DNA of 64,000 nt from Thermomicrobiales bacterium (GTDB lineage Bacteria > Chloroflexota > Chloroflexia > Thermomicrobiales > CFX8), in the NCBI GenBank assembly GCA_037045155.1, contig JBAOIG010000002.1, positions 310,001 to 374,000 on the forward strand, in the 5' to 3' direction. Positions 54,281 to 64,000 of the stretch are shown one piece after another; the stretch's first letter is position 1; each line of letters starts with the position of its first letter. The notes below the pieces were generated by a model. That model made no database searches. It saw only the letters and a program-made list of their open reading frames with translations, and was not told the DNA's origin. The position numbers were made by a program, and so were the translations under genes.

Positions 54281-55970
54281 CATCGTCTCCGGCGACTTCC
54301 CGCCGCAGTGTCTCCGCGATCAGCGCGACCGGAACGGATCCGAACGACAGGAACCGGTCGTGGAAGCGGCGGAGTGAGAAGCGTTCTCGCTCCAATCTGG
54401 CGATTTCGGCGCGGAGGGCATGAATCTGATCGCTGCCGAAGAGGTAGATCAGGGCCGTGCCCGGAAACATGCTATTCCTGACTGCCTCGGCCCATGCTGC
54501 CGCGGCAGGCATTCGCACCGTTGCTTCGTAGAACGCTGCCGCGCCGGCGATCGACAGCCGGCCACCGTGCATTCGCAGGTCCACCAGCGCCCGCGCCGCC
54601 ATCCGCGCTCGTCCGTGGAGCAGGGAAAGCTCCTGCGCCGGAGTGAGGAACCCGATCTCTCCCATCAGGTCGGTGGCGTAGCACGCCCATCCTTCGGCCA
54701 TCGTCCCGCCGCTGAACATCGCGATTCGCGCGGCGCAGTCGACCGCCGCAACCTGCCCGATTCGCGATGCCGCCCGATACGCGTGCCAGTTCTGGACGTG
54801 GTGGCCGATGCCGCCGTGGTGGATGACGTGGTTCAGCGCGATGACACTCTCGTTCGTTCTTCGAAGAGTCTCCATCTGCTGGCGCGTCGCTGCGGAGTCT
54901 AGCGGCTCGATCAGATAGTCGACGACTGCGACAGGATCGAACGCTGCCGGCGCGCGGTAGAAGAGGAAGTAGAGATCCATCGCCGCGTCCTGCGCCCAGT
55001 TTGGGCGCGGAATATAGCGAAGCGGATAGTCTGGCCAGGTCAGCAGGCCATCGGTCACAGCCAGTGCGCGCGCTTCCCGCCAGACCTCGCCGAAGCGTGA
55101 CTGGTAGCGATCGGCGGTCGGGTGGTCGTCAGCCAGAGCAGCGAGCGCGGCGCTCCAGTTGGCGAAGCCCAGCTTCGCTGCGCCGGCCGTTAGCTCGGCC
55201 AGGATGGCATCGAGCCGTTCGGCGGCGATGCGTTCCATCTCCTCCACGCCATCATCGAGGAAGTGGCCGCGTCGCAGGAGCAGATCCAGCGCCTCTGGCC
55301 CGGCGGCATAATCCTCGGTTGGCCGGCGGCGTAGATCGGCCTGCAGGTACTGGCGGTAGTCCGAGACGGCTCGCGCGCCGCCATCGACGGCCCGGCGGAG
55401 TCGCCGCTCCCCTCCTCCGGTGACTCCCTCATCGTGGAGAAGCCGGTCGATTCCATCAGTCAGCAGCGCGAGCGTGCCGTCGCACTCGCGGATCGCCCGT
55501 TCCGTCCAGGCCAGCGGCGCGGCGCGGATTGTCTCCTCGGCAGCGCCAAGCAGGGCCGGCATCCCCTCGAGCCGGGTGGCTGCCGAATCCAGGCGCTCCT
55601 CCAGCGGCGCAAACGGGCGCAAGAACAGGCTGATGACGCCGAAGGCCGACTCGCCGATCGCACAACCGGGGTTGCCGGCTTCGAAGTGGCGCGAGCGCTG
55701 TTCCCACTCCTCGATGTCGAGGAATCCGGCCGCCAGCTCGCGGTCCAGCTTCTGCGGCGCGTCGAGTGGCTCGGCCGGCAGTGAGCGCAGCCGGCTGCGA
55801 AGGCGTGCCAGGTCGTTCCTCAGATCCGCCCGTCCCCGGTCGGAATGATCCGGCAGGCGGCTGTCGTACTCATGGATGCCGATGAATGTCGCATTGACTG
55901 GCCGGTGGCGATAGTAGCTCTCGAAGAAATCGTCCAGCCAGGCGTCAAACGCCGGGGACGCGGCGGTCAC
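54264..55970 (-). CDS. DUF885 family putative peptidase
   Basis: A 568-residue alpha-helical protein of the DUF885 group, related to zinc carboxypeptidases. The region HHGGIGHHVQNWHAYRA carries the candidate metal ligands, and GGTMAEGWACYATDLMGE is the second family block. No signal peptide is seen. It starts at GTG 55970, overlapping the oxidoreductase stop by 4 bases, so the two are coupled. Confidence 0.82.
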   Translation of the reverse strand: MTAASPAFDAWLDDFFESYYRHRPVNATFIGIHEYDSRLPDHSDRGRADLRNDLARLRSRLRSLPAEPLDAPQKLDRELAAGFLDIEEWEQRSRHFEAGNPGCAIGESAFGVISLFLRPFAPLEERLDSAATRLEGMPALLGAAEETIRAAPLAWTERAIRECDGTLALLTDGIDRLLHDEGVTGGGERRLRRAVDGGARAVSDYRQYLQADLRRRPTEDYAAGPEALDLLLRRGHFLDDGVEEMERIAAERLDAILAELTAGAAKLGFANWSAALAALADDHPTADRYQSRFGEVWREARALAVTDGLLTWPDYPLRYIPRPNWAQDAAMDLYFLFYRAPAAFDPVAVVDYLIEPLDSAATRQQMETLRRTNESVIALNHVIHHGGIGHHVQNWHAYRAASRIGQVAAVDCAARIAMFSGGTMAEGWACYATDLMGEIGFLTPAQELSLLHGRARMAARALVDLRMHGGRLSIAGAAAFYEATVRMPAAAAWAEAVRNSMFPGTALIYLFGSDQIHALRAEIARLERERFSLRRFHDRFLSFGSVPVALIAETLRREVAGDDDAPPA

Positions 55971-57094
55971 TGTCGATGGGCCAACGGCAGGTCGACCCAG
56001 CGGCGCTCGTGGTGCGAGAGCGCGACGGCGTTGATTGCTTCCTGAACGCGGGCGCCATCGAAGAAGCTGCCCTGGTTGCGTTCTCCGCCCTCGATGATCT
56101 CGTCGATGAAGTCCTTGATCAGGTTCGCGAAGAAGAGCGAGCGCCAGGATTCGTTCGGGCTGCCGCCGGCCGGGTAGAACCGATCGGGGATCTCCAGCTC
56201 GCGGAACTCGACCTCGTCCGGCGTTGCGACACGGATCGTCTCCGCCACGCCGAATTCTTCGACCAGCCGGCAGATGATCGCGCCGCGGCTGCCGTAGATG
56301 CGCGCCTCGATGCCGGGGTAGTTACCGATCGTGACATAGCTGGTCTGGATCGAGCCAAGCACGCCATTGGTGTATTCAGCGAGGAAGATGTCACCGTCGT
56401 CGATGTTCATCCGCATCATCTGCCCGGTTGCGCGAACCATCCGCTCGGGGATGAAGTTGCGCATTGTTCCGACGACCCTGGCGTACTCCGCGCCAACCCA
56501 CCAGCGCGAGATGTCGATGATCGGCGCGCCGTAGCTCTCCAGTGACGAGATCTGCAGCGCAGACTGGTCGGCAGTCGGGAGCTCCTGACGCAGCGGGGTT
56601 TGCGGGTCGAGCCACTGGGAATTCTGCTCGTACCCGTTGAAGATGAACGGCTCTCCGATGAAGCCGTCATCGATCAGCCACCGCGCGTACTGAACGCCCG
56701 GGCTGTAGCGAAACGTGAATCCGAGCTTGGTCTTCAGCCCGCGGTCGCGGGCTGCCGCGGCGAGGGCGAGCGTGTCGCGATCGTCGTGCGCCACCGGCTT
56801 CTCGCAGAGGACGTTATGGCCGGCCTCGATCGCGGCGCGAGCCAGCTCGAAGTGCGTGTGCGATGGTGTGACGATGTCGATCACGTCCAGGTCGTCGCGC
56901 GTGATGAGCGCCTGCCAGTCGGTCGTCACATCGCGGATGCCGAACTCCCGCGCGACGTCGTGGGCGGTGTCGCGGTCGATGTCGGCGATGGCGACGACCT
57001 CAGCGCGCGGGTCGCGTTGCCAGCCGGGGATATGGGCGAAGCGCGCCCATGCGCCAGCGCCGAGGATGCCAACGCGAAGCCTGCTGCTATTCAC
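55967..57094 (-). CDS. Gfo/Idh/MocA-family oxidoreductase
   Basis: A 375-residue NAD(P)-dependent sugar or inositol dehydrogenase-like protein. The Rossmann motif is GILGAGAWARFAHIPGW, the active-site lysine lies in VLCEKPVAHD, and the GFTFRYSPG segment follows. The substrate is unknown. GTG start. It is first in a two-gene unit with the DUF885 protein. Confidence 0.85.
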   Translation of the reverse strand: MNSSRLRVGILGAGAWARFAHIPGWQRDPRAEVVAIADIDRDTAHDVAREFGIRDVTTDWQALITRDDLDVIDIVTPSHTHFELARAAIEAGHNVLCEKPVAHDDRDTLALAAAARDRGLKTKLGFTFRYSPGVQYARWLIDDGFIGEPFIFNGYEQNSQWLDPQTPLRQELPTADQSALQISSLESYGAPIIDISRWWVGAEYARVVGTMRNFIPERMVRATGQMMRMNIDDGDIFLAEYTNGVLGSIQTSYVTIGNYPGIEARIYGSRGAIICRLVEEFGVAETIRVATPDEVEFRELEIPDRFYPAGGSPNESWRSLFFANLIKDFIDEIIEGGERNQGSFFDGARVQEAINAVALSHHERRWVDLPLAHRQ

Positions 57095-57133
57095 CGATGC
57101 ATCACTTCCCGATGCCGTTTGGGTGTCGTCCGG

Positions 57134-57598
57134 TCAGGAGTCGACGCGATAGATGCGGGTCTGTTGGCGATTCCAGCGGTTCTGGAGCCGCGAGACGAGG
57201 CGGCGCGCGTCGGAGGGCCCGAAGGTCTCGTCGATATCCTCGCGGACTACTTCCGGCCGGCCACCGTATCGCTGGTTGTTGGCCATCGACAGGGCGTCGA
57301 TGCGCAACTGCATCCACTGCGTCTCAGCGATCAGGTTCGTGCCATCGGTCATGAAGTAGAGGCCAAAGCCGGGCGACAGGGTGATGCCGAAGACCCCGGA
57401 GCGCGCGATGTTGTCGATGACCACCGGATAGCCAACGGCGGCTCGCCCGGTGTATTCAGCCTTGACCGCCTCCAGCAGTGGCAAGATCCGCGATCGCAGT
57501 GTCTGAAGTCGCCCGGCCAGGGCGATCGCGCTATCTGCAGCGGGCGCAGCCGCTATCCTGGAATCTGTTTGCGGATTCGCGTTCTCGCTCGCTGACAT
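57134..57598 (-). CDS. Conserved hypothetical protein
   Basis: A 154-residue cytoplasmic protein, helical at the start (LAGRLQTLRSRILPLLEAVK) with a mixed alpha/beta remainder (GYPVVIDNIARSGVFGITL, MTDGTNLIAETQWMQ). No family is recognised. A G-rich site precedes ATG 57598. Confidence 0.6.
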   Translation of the reverse strand: MSASENANPQTDSRIAAAPAADSAIALAGRLQTLRSRILPLLEAVKAEYTGRAAVGYPVVIDNIARSGVFGITLSPGFGLYFMTDGTNLIAETQWMQLRIDALSMANNQRYGGRPEVVREDIDETFGPSDARRLVSRLQNRWNRQQTRIYRVDS

Positions 57599-57686
57599 GT
57601 CCCCCACCCCTGTTCCGGGCTTCGCGCACGCTCGCCCATACGCTCGCTAGTATGGCAACTTTCCCGCGGAACTGTCCAGCCGGCAA

Positions 57687-58334
57687 TCAGGCATCGGCCG
57701 GCGCGGCGGTAGTCGGTCGGGCCGGACTGGCGATCCGCACACCCAGGAGGTTGAAGAACCAGTCGATCGAGAGCCCGACCAGCAACGCAAAGATGATCGT
57801 GCCGGGGCCGAAGTCGCCCCCGAGCAGGATGCCGATGACGACGGCGGATACCTCGATCAGCCAACGGGCGACGCCGAGACGCAGCCCGGTTCGTCGGTGA
57901 ACCACCAGCATGAATGAATCCCGCGGGCCGGCGCCGAAGCCGGCCTTGATATAGAGCGCCGAGCCAAGCCCGAGCACAACGACGGCAGCCAGCAGCATCG
58001 CGACCCGCGCCGGGTAACCCTCTGCTTTCGGGATCACCCCGCTCCAGAGGATCAGGTCGAGGAATGACCCGATCAGCAGCATGTTGGCCAGCGTCCCGAA
58101 TCCGGGCTTGATCCCGCCGATCCAGGAGACGATCAGCATGACCAGCCCGACGAGCTGTGTCACGATGCCGATCGAGAGCGGCGTCTGCTTTGCGATGCCG
58201 TCGTGCAACACGGTCCACGAGTTGGCGCCGAGGTTGCATTGCAGCGAGAGCGCCATCGACACAGCGAAAATAAAGAGCCCACACACCAGCATCGCCAACC
58301 GTGCCGGCACTGACGCCCGGGTGTTACTCACCAT
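57687..58334 (-). CDS. YczE/YitT-type membrane protein
   Basis: A 215-residue, five- to six-helix protein of the YczE/YyaS group: SMALSLQCNLGANSWTVLHD, IKPGFGTLANMLLIGSFLD, GFGAGPRDSFMLVVHRRTG and LSIDWFFNL. Its role is unknown. It overlaps the end of the MATE gene by 11 bases and is probably co-transcribed with it. Confidence 0.82.
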   Translation of the reverse strand: MVSNTRASVPARLAMLVCGLFIFAVSMALSLQCNLGANSWTVLHDGIAKQTPLSIGIVTQLVGLVMLIVSWIGGIKPGFGTLANMLLIGSFLDLILWSGVIPKAEGYPARVAMLLAAVVVLGLGSALYIKAGFGAGPRDSFMLVVHRRTGLRLGVARWLIEVSAVVIGILLGGDFGPGTIIFALLVGLSIDWFFNLLGVRIASPARPTTAAPADA

Positions 58335-59859
58335 CGACAACCGACATTTCCTTCGGTGCGGCAGGCGGCTCGACCGACCGGCTGGTAGCGGCCGCGTCGG
58401 CCAGATCGTGTCCCGGTTTGGGGGCCGATGCCTTTGGCGGATCGTTGGACGCGAACCGGCTGGTCATCCAGCGTCCCTGCCGCCAGCGCCAGATATTCAT
58501 CATCATCAGGATCAGGTTGTCGGACGCCATCGCCAGATAGACGCCGCCCAGCCCCAACCCGAGCGTGATCGCAAACAGATAGGCCAGTGGGATGCGAAAT
58601 ATCCACATCGAGATGCCGGTGGAATACATCGGGAATCGAGTGTCCCCTGCCCCACGGAGCGCCCCGGCCAGCACAAAGCCGACGGCCTGAATCGGTTGGG
58701 CGAACGCGATCACCCGCAGCGCCGAGACCCCGGCGTCGATGATCGTCTGGCGCTCGTCGCCGGTCGCGGACAGCCTCATGATCGGCTCGGCGAAGACGAA
58801 GAAGAAGACGCCCATTGCCGACATCCAGACGACGCAGGCGCGGGTGGCGGTCATTGCCGCAGCCCGCGCGCGGGCTGGATTGCGCGCGCCGAGCGATTGC
58901 CCGACCATCGCCGTGGCCGCCATCGAGAAGCCGAAGCCAGGAAACATCGACAGGAAGACGGCGTTCTGGGCGATCTGGTGACTGGCGGCGACCGCCGTGC
59001 CGAGCATGAAAACGATGAAGATGAAGAGAATCTGCCCGCCAGAACGCAGCAGCGATTCCCCCATCGATGGGAGACTGATGTCAGCCAGCCGTTTCAGATA
59101 GTAGACATCTGGCACCCAGCCGTCGCGCCCGGCGATCGAGATGCCCTGTCGCCCGCGCAGGAGCAGCCAGGCCATGACCGCCGCGCCGATCACGCGCGAG
59201 ATGTTCTGGGCCATCGCCGCGCCGTCCAGCCCGATGCCGGGGATCGGCCCGGCGCCGAAGATGAGCGGCAATGCGACGACGACGTTGATGACGTTGATCC
59301 CGGCTGTCACCAGCATCGGTGTCCGCGTGTCGCCAACCCCGCGCAAGGCGCCGCCGAGGATGAACATCAGCGCCATGAATACGTAGCCGGCCGACGAGAT
59401 GCGCTGGAACCGGGCGCCAGCCTCGATGACGTTGGTCTCGGCGCCGAGCATTGCCAGCATCGGGTGGGCGAAGGCAAAGACAATAAAGGCAACGATGACG
59501 GCCAGGATCAGGCCGGCCGTCGTCGACTGCTTGGCGGCAACATTGATCCGACCATGCTCGCCAGCGCCATGGGCGTGGGCGACGATGACCGTGGTGCCCA
59601 TCGAGAGCGCAAAGAATGCCGAAATGAACAGCATCTGCAATTGCTGCGATGCGCCGACGGCGGCGACGTCGGCCGAGCCGAGCCGGCTCACCATCAGGAT
59701 GGTGATCATGCCCAGGACGCTCTGAAGCAGATTCTCGAGAATCGCCGGCCACGCGATGCGCAGGACGTCACGCCGGATCTGCTTCTGATCGACCGGTAGC
59801 TCCACTATAGGAAGAGTGCCGCCGGCCGCGCCGGCCGCCGCTGGACTGCGCCTGATCAT
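58324..59859 (-). CDS. MATE-family efflux transporter
   Basis: A 511-residue 12-helix cation antiporter of the MATE/DinF type. Two homologous halves are visible (ALRGVGDTRTPMLVTAGINV and ALRGAGDTRFPMYSTGISMW). It exports drugs or cationic compounds using Na+ or H+. ATG 59859 is chosen; the extension to 59,964 is not supported. The gap 59,860-60,288 shows no gene. Confidence 0.9.
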   Translation of the reverse strand: MIRRSPAAAGAAGGTLPIVELPVDQKQIRRDVLRIAWPAILENLLQSVLGMITILMVSRLGSADVAAVGASQQLQMLFISAFFALSMGTTVIVAHAHGAGEHGRINVAAKQSTTAGLILAVIVAFIVFAFAHPMLAMLGAETNVIEAGARFQRISSAGYVFMALMFILGGALRGVGDTRTPMLVTAGINVINVVVALPLIFGAGPIPGIGLDGAAMAQNISRVIGAAVMAWLLLRGRQGISIAGRDGWVPDVYYLKRLADISLPSMGESLLRSGGQILFIFIVFMLGTAVAASHQIAQNAVFLSMFPGFGFSMAATAMVGQSLGARNPARARAAAMTATRACVVWMSAMGVFFFVFAEPIMRLSATGDERQTIIDAGVSALRVIAFAQPIQAVGFVLAGALRGAGDTRFPMYSTGISMWIFRIPLAYLFAITLGLGLGGVYLAMASDNLILMMMNIWRWRQGRWMTSRFASNDPPKASAPKPGHDLADAAATSRSVEPPAAPKEMSVVDGE

Positions 59860-60288
59860 CGTTGCATGTGTCTCCGCGCCCCAACGTACGATCGTGGAGC
59901 GCCCCCGGGGAAATCGGCATACGGACAACCCGCTGAGGGTAGCAGCGGACGGTGTTACAGTCAAACATCGCCGCTCGCGTCGTTATTCCGATGCGATGGC
60001 AACAAGAGGTCAGATTATGTCACCTACGATGACCCGCGCGACGATCACACACCCAGCCGCCTGACCCCAACCTGTACTTTCGGACAGTCGCACATGGTCA
60101 ATCCGTCCGGTTGCGCAATATCAACGGTTCAGTGAATGCGCGCGAAGAAATCGGTACGATTAGCGATGGCCATCCGGGGCTGGTTGGCGCGCGCGTGTCG
60201 CTGGGACGCGCCGGCCGCCCGGCTCACGCGATATTTCGCGCGGTCGATGCTGATCGCGCGTTGTGTATTCTGAAGGGATCAAGCCACC

Positions 60289-61038
60289 ATGTCGACCACA
60301 ACCGCTGGCACACCGACCATCAACGCCTCCCCGGCGGCAGCGGATACCCCGATCATCAGCGCGTCTGGCGTTGTCAAAACCTACAACACTGGCAAGGTAA
60401 CCGTTCCGGCGCTGCGTGGCGTGGATCTGACAGTCAATCGCGGCGAGATGGTCGCGATCATGGGGCCGTCGGGGTGCGGGAAGACGACGTTGCTCAACTG
60501 CCTCTCGGGGCTGGATACGATCGACGAGGGCGAGATTCTCATCGCCGGAAAAGACCTGGCGCATCTACCCGACGATGCCCGCACCGACTTCCGGGCGCGC
60601 AACATGGGTTTCGTGTTCCAGTTCTACAATCTGCTGCCGGTCCTTTCGGCAGTCGAGAATGTCGAGCTGCCGCTACTGGTATCCGGCGTCAAGCCGAAAG
60701 AATCTCGCGAGCGGGCGCTGAAGATCCTGGATCGCGTCGGCCTGCGCGACTGGGCCAGCCATCGGCCGGCCGAACTCTCCGGCGGGCAGCGCCAGCGTGT
60801 GACAGTCGCCCGCGCGCTCGTCAACGAGCCGGCCATCGTCTGGGCCGACGAGCCGACCGGTGACCTCGATAGCGAAACCGCGGACGATGTCATGAATCTG
60901 ATGATCGAGCTGAACAAGACCCAGCAGCAGACGTTCGTGATCGTCACCCACGATCCCCGCATCGGCGACATGACGCAGCGCATCATCCGCATGAGCGATG
61001 GACGCATTGTCAACGATGGGTTGTCAGGCGATCGCTAG
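60289..61038 (+). CDS. ABC transporter ATP-binding protein, LolD/MacB type
   Basis: A 249-residue ATPase: Walker A GPSGCGKTTLLN, Q-loop VFQFYNLLPVLSA, signature ELSGGQRQRV and Walker B AIVWADEPTGDLDS. A 25-residue N-terminal extension precedes the domain. It pairs with the FtsX-type permease 59 bases downstream to form an exporter or mechanotransmission complex. Confidence 0.92.
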   Translation: MSTTTAGTPTINASPAAADTPIISASGVVKTYNTGKVTVPALRGVDLTVNRGEMVAIMGPSGCGKTTLLNCLSGLDTIDEGEILIAGKDLAHLPDDARTDFRARNMGFVFQFYNLLPVLSAVENVELPLLVSGVKPKESRERALKILDRVGLRDWASHRPAELSGGQRQRVTVARALVNEPAIVWADEPTGDLDSETADDVMNLMIELNKTQQQTFVIVTHDPRIGDMTQRIIRMSDGRIVNDGLSGDR

Positions 61039-61097
61039 GAGTCATTGACGGCTCTATACAATGACTCAGCAATACACCATGCCTGAAGGGAATACCT

Positions 61098-64000
61098 GTG
61101 GATAGTATCTTCGGTCTGTCGATGACGACAATCATGCTCGTTGTCGTCGCGATCATGGCGCTCTGCCTGCTGACGACAGTCGTCATCGCGCTCAGAAATC
61201 CGGTCATCTTTCGCATGGCGCTCCGCAACATCCCACGGCGCAAGGCGCAGACGATCCTGATCATGGTCGGGTTGATGCTGGCGACGTTGATTATTGCTGC
61301 GTCGCTGACGACCGGTGACTCGATCGATCATTCGATCACCAGCTCCGCCTACAAGGGGCTCGGCGAGGTCGACATTACCGTCGCCTATGTCGGTGGCACT
61401 GGCGGCGAAGGCACGATCTCGGTGAACAATGTGCCGATCGATGCCTCAATCGCCGACCAGCTCGACGCGAAGCTGAAGGCAAACCCTGACATCGACGGCA
61501 TCATGCCGGTTCTGACCGAAACGGTGCCGATCCTCAATGTCGACAAGCGCCTGTCGCAGCCGGCCGTTGTCATGACCGGGCTCGACCCGGCCAGGGTCCC
61601 AAGCTTCGGCGGGATGAAGACGACCTCGGGCAAGGCGATCGACTTTGCCGCCGTGACTGCTGGTTCCGAGCCGCTGCCAGCCGCGGACGTGGCGCTGCTC
61701 CAGCAGTACGCCAGCCGGATTCCTGGCGGGCTGAAGATCGACCCGGCCTCGTTGCAGGTATTCCCGGTTGTCCTGTCCAATGACCTGGCGCAGGAGATCA
61801 ATGCGACCGACGGCGATCTGTTGGTCTTCTTCTATAACAACCAGGCGCAGCCGGTGCGGGTTGCGGCGATCGCCAGCGGCTCGATCATGACCGGTTTCGC
61901 TGGCGGCGGCCAGCAGTCGTCCGGCATCCACGGCTTTGCGATGCCGTTGGCAGAAGTGCAACGGATCACGAACCTCGAAGGCAAGGCCCGGTACATCGCG
62001 ATCTCGAATCGGGGTGGCGTTGAGGGCGGAATCGCGCTGACCGATGCGGTTGTCCCGGCAGTCAAGGAAGCGCTGGCCGGTATCCCGGGCGGCAGCGACC
62101 TGGGCGTCAATCCAATCAAGCAGGACGCGATCAAGGGCGCGGAGACGTTCGGCAACGTGTTCATGAGCCTGTTCATTGTTCTCGGCCTGTTCTCAGTTGC
62201 GGCGGGCGTGCTGCTGATCTTCCTGATCTTCATGATGCTGGCTGCCGAGCGTCGCTCGGAGATGGGCATGGCCAGGGCGGTCGGGATGAAGCGTCGTCAC
62301 CTGATTCAGGGGTTCATTGCCGAGGGCACCGCCTACGATCTCGGCGCGGCGCTCCTCGGCGCGGCGGCCGGGGTTGGAGTTGCCTTCGCGATCGCCGGAA
62401 TCATGGGTCGGCTGCTGGGCGATTTCATCTCGATCGCGCCGTATGCGACATGGCGCTCACTCGTGGTTGCCTATTCGCTCGGCGTGTCGGTGACGTTCGT
62501 GACGATCCTCTTTGCCTCGGTGCGTTCCAGCCGCCTCAACATTGTTGCCGCCATTCGTGACCTGCCAGAGGAGGCGCACGCCAGTCGCGACAAGCGGCCG
62601 GCCTGGAACTGGTGGTCGAAGCTGCCGCGTGTCGGCCCGTCGATCGGCATCTCTCTGATCAGCATCCTCTGGTTTCCGCTTGAGGTGATCTGGAACGTGC
62701 TGCTATCGCCCGTGAAGGCTGCGATCTGGCTGCTGCGGATGCTGGCGGTCCGCGTTGGCTGGGGGCCGGCCGCAGCGGTTGTCGGCGCGCTGCTGATGCT
62801 GAGCGGGATGAGCGCGAAGAGTATCTTCCAGTTCTCGAGTGGCCTGACCTTTGTCGCTCTGGGTCTTTCACTGTTCCTGAGCCGCTATCTTCCGAAACGC
62901 GCGGTGTACACCTTCTTCTCGGCGGCGATGCTGATCTTCTGGCTGCTGCCGCAGGGCTGGTCGGAGAAGATCCTGCCGAACCTCGGCACTGGCGGCATGG
63001 AGATGTTCTTCGTCTCGGGCTTGTCGATGGTCACTTTCGCCACCCTGATCATTATGTGGAATGCCGAGATGGCCGTCGGGGTTGTCGGACTGTTCGGCCG
63101 GGTCTTCTCACGATGGATCCCGGCCGTGAAGACTGCGATCGCCTACCCTATTTCGGCGAAGGGGCGAACCGGGCTGACGATCGCGATGTTCTCGATGGTG
63201 ATCTTCTCCCTGGTGACGCTGACGACGATCAACGCGAACTTCGTCCAGCTATTCTCGACGGACAAGGCGGGCGCGGGCTGGGACATTTCGGTGACGACCA
63301 GTCCTGCGAATCCGATCGCAGACCTGAAGGCCCAACTGGCCGGCAGCAAGGTGAACCTCGACGATATCCAGGCTGTTGGCCGGGTCAACGGCATCGCCTA
63401 CGCGAACACCGAGATCCGTAACGTTGGGACGGACACCTGGAAGCACTGGCCGATCAGTGGCATGGATGACGCATACATGGCCGCGGCCGACATCCCGCTC
63501 GAGGCGTGGGCCGCCGGCTATGCCAGCGACGCAGATGTCTGGAAGGCGATCAAGGCCGGCGAGAAGGTTGCAATCATCGACGCGAACGCGCTTTCCACGC
63601 AGGGGTTTGGCGACCCGGAGGGGTTCCATGCGCCCGATGGTGTCAAGGTTGTCGACGGCTCGTTCCCGGCGTTCCAGGTCGAAATCGGAAGCAGCCGGAG
63701 TGACAAGACCGATACATGGACGATCATCGGGGTGATCGACAGCAAGGTGAGCATGCTGGCGGGCGTCTACACGTCGGATCAGGTGTTCAGCGGCCTGTTC
63801 GGCGGGTTCGACAGCTCGATGCTCTTCGTCCAGTTGACGCCAGCGGCGCGATCGCAGGCGGACACGATCGCGAAGGAGATAGAGTCGACGCTGCTGACCA
63901 GTGGCGTCCAGGCCGATGCGATTCAGAAGCTGCTGGAGGGCTTTGTCGCCGTCCAGACGGGTATCTTCAAGCTGCTGCAAGGCTTCATGGGACTCGGCCT
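61098..64000 (+). CDS. FtsX-type ABC permease (right edge, incomplete)
   Basis: Open for about 967 codons with no stop before the window ends. After an N-terminal helix and FRMALRNIPRRKAQTILIMVG, a large extracytoplasmic domain follows (about residues 70-350). FtsX helices come next (SLFIVLGLFSVAAGVLLIFL, MARAVGMKRRHLIQGFIAEG), then extra helices and a second FtsX-like half beginning AVKTAIAYPISAKGRTGLTI. AAGGG precedes GTG 61098. It works with the upstream ATPase. Confidence 0.88.
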   Translation, partial: MDSIFGLSMTTIMLVVVAIMALCLLTTVVIALRNPVIFRMALRNIPRRKAQTILIMVGLMLATLIIAASLTTGDSIDHSITSSAYKGLGEVDITVAYVGGTGGEGTISVNNVPIDASIADQLDAKLKANPDIDGIMPVLTETVPILNVDKRLSQPAVVMTGLDPARVPSFGGMKTTSGKAIDFAAVTAGSEPLPAADVALLQQYASRIPGGLKIDPASLQVFPVVLSNDLAQEINATDGDLLVFFYNNQAQPVRVAAIASGSIMTGFAGGGQQSSGIHGFAMPLAEVQRITNLEGKARYIAISNRGGVEGGIALTDAVVPAVKEALAGIPGGSDLGVNPIKQDAIKGAETFGNVFMSLFIVLGLFSVAAGVLLIFLIFMMLAAERRSEMGMARAVGMKRRHLIQGFIAEGTAYDLGAALLGAAAGVGVAFAIAGIMGRLLGDFISIAPYATWRSLVVAYSLGVSVTFVTILFASVRSSRLNIVAAIRDLPEEAHASRDKRPAWNWWSKLPRVGPSIGISLISILWFPLEVIWNVLLSPVKAAIWLLRMLAVRVGWGPAAAVVGALLMLSGMSAKSIFQFSSGLTFVALGLSLFLSRYLPKRAVYTFFSAAMLIFWLLPQGWSEKILPNLGTGGMEMFFVSGLSMVTFATLIIMWNAEMAVGVVGLFGRVFSRWIPAVKTAIAYPISAKGRTGLTIAMFSMVIFSLVTLTTINANFVQLFSTDKAGAGWDISVTTSPANPIADLKAQLAGSKVNLDDIQAVGRVNGIAYANTEIRNVGTDTWKHWPISGMDDAYMAAADIPLEAWAAGYASDADVWKAIKAGEKVAIIDANALSTQGFGDPEGFHAPDGVKVVDGSFPAFQVEIGSSRSDKTDTWTIIGVIDSKVSMLAGVYTSDQVFSGLFGGFDSSMLFVQLTPAARSQADTIAKEIESTLLTSGVQADAIQKLLEGFVAVQTGIFKLLQGFMGLG

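Noticed and set aside
58081..59799. 572-codon plus-strand frame opposite the MATE gene
   Set aside because: Rich in Arg/Asp/His with no recognisable domain; the minus strand encodes a clear 12-helix MATE protein.

Overview
This 64-kb window looks like a chromosomal segment of a GC-rich Chloroflexota bacterium, probably near the Thermomicrobia. That placement is inference. It rests on the gene families (a DUF5317/HD-GYP pair, secreted proteins with YFER/GYPIxE-type repeats, M81, DUF885 and YczE proteins), the high-GC codon use, and dispersed TGTCATCCTGAGC-type palindromic repeats. No rRNA or tRNA gene was recognised.

Layout. 0-3 kb: the end of an OmpR-type regulator, its sensor kinase, and a serine hydrolase joined to the kinase by an apparent one-base insertion. 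3-4.25 kb: a lower-GC insert with a GAF membrane protein and a small SHOCT-like protein. 4.25-37.6 kb: mostly housekeeping and accessory metabolism (hydrolases, HtpX, MFS pumps, aminotransferases, metallophosphoesterase, MBL-fold protein, polysaccharide deacetylase, M81 peptidase, MarR/MFS pair, Hsp20, MscS, fuconate dehydratase), plus two blocks of MITE-like repeats (7.1-7.5 and 15.9-16.4 kb) and a gene-free DnaA-box cluster at 30.0-30.4 kb. 37.7-47 kb: a defence-like block with a PLD-SNF2 helicase, an Eco57I-type methylase, a Schlafen/AlbA_2 ATPase and a DprA-like SLOG protein. The helicase and methylase genes carry 18 single-base +1 frame breaks, and almost all can be repaired by removing one C. 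47-64 kb: an M14-type deacylase, a VOC protein, the peptide/HD-GYP locus, a TPR protein, ndk, a DUF885 protein with an oxidoreductase, YczE and MATE membrane proteins, and an ABC exporter whose permease runs off the window.

The most unusual locus lies at 48.8-52.3 kb on the minus strand. A 29-codon peptide gene with a strong ribosome site is followed by eight tandem, nearly identical genes for a 32- or 39-residue secreted or membrane peptide (MKKLSLRV...VVASGAPHKL). These are followed by a polytopic membrane HD-GYP phosphodiesterase and an overlapping DUF5317 membrane protein. Every base difference among the eight copies within the shared 31 codons is synonymous, which shows that the peptide itself is selected. 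A peptide-signal array feeding a c-di-GMP phosphodiesterase is the favoured reading; a type I toxin-like array is the main alternative. I know of no described system with this layout.
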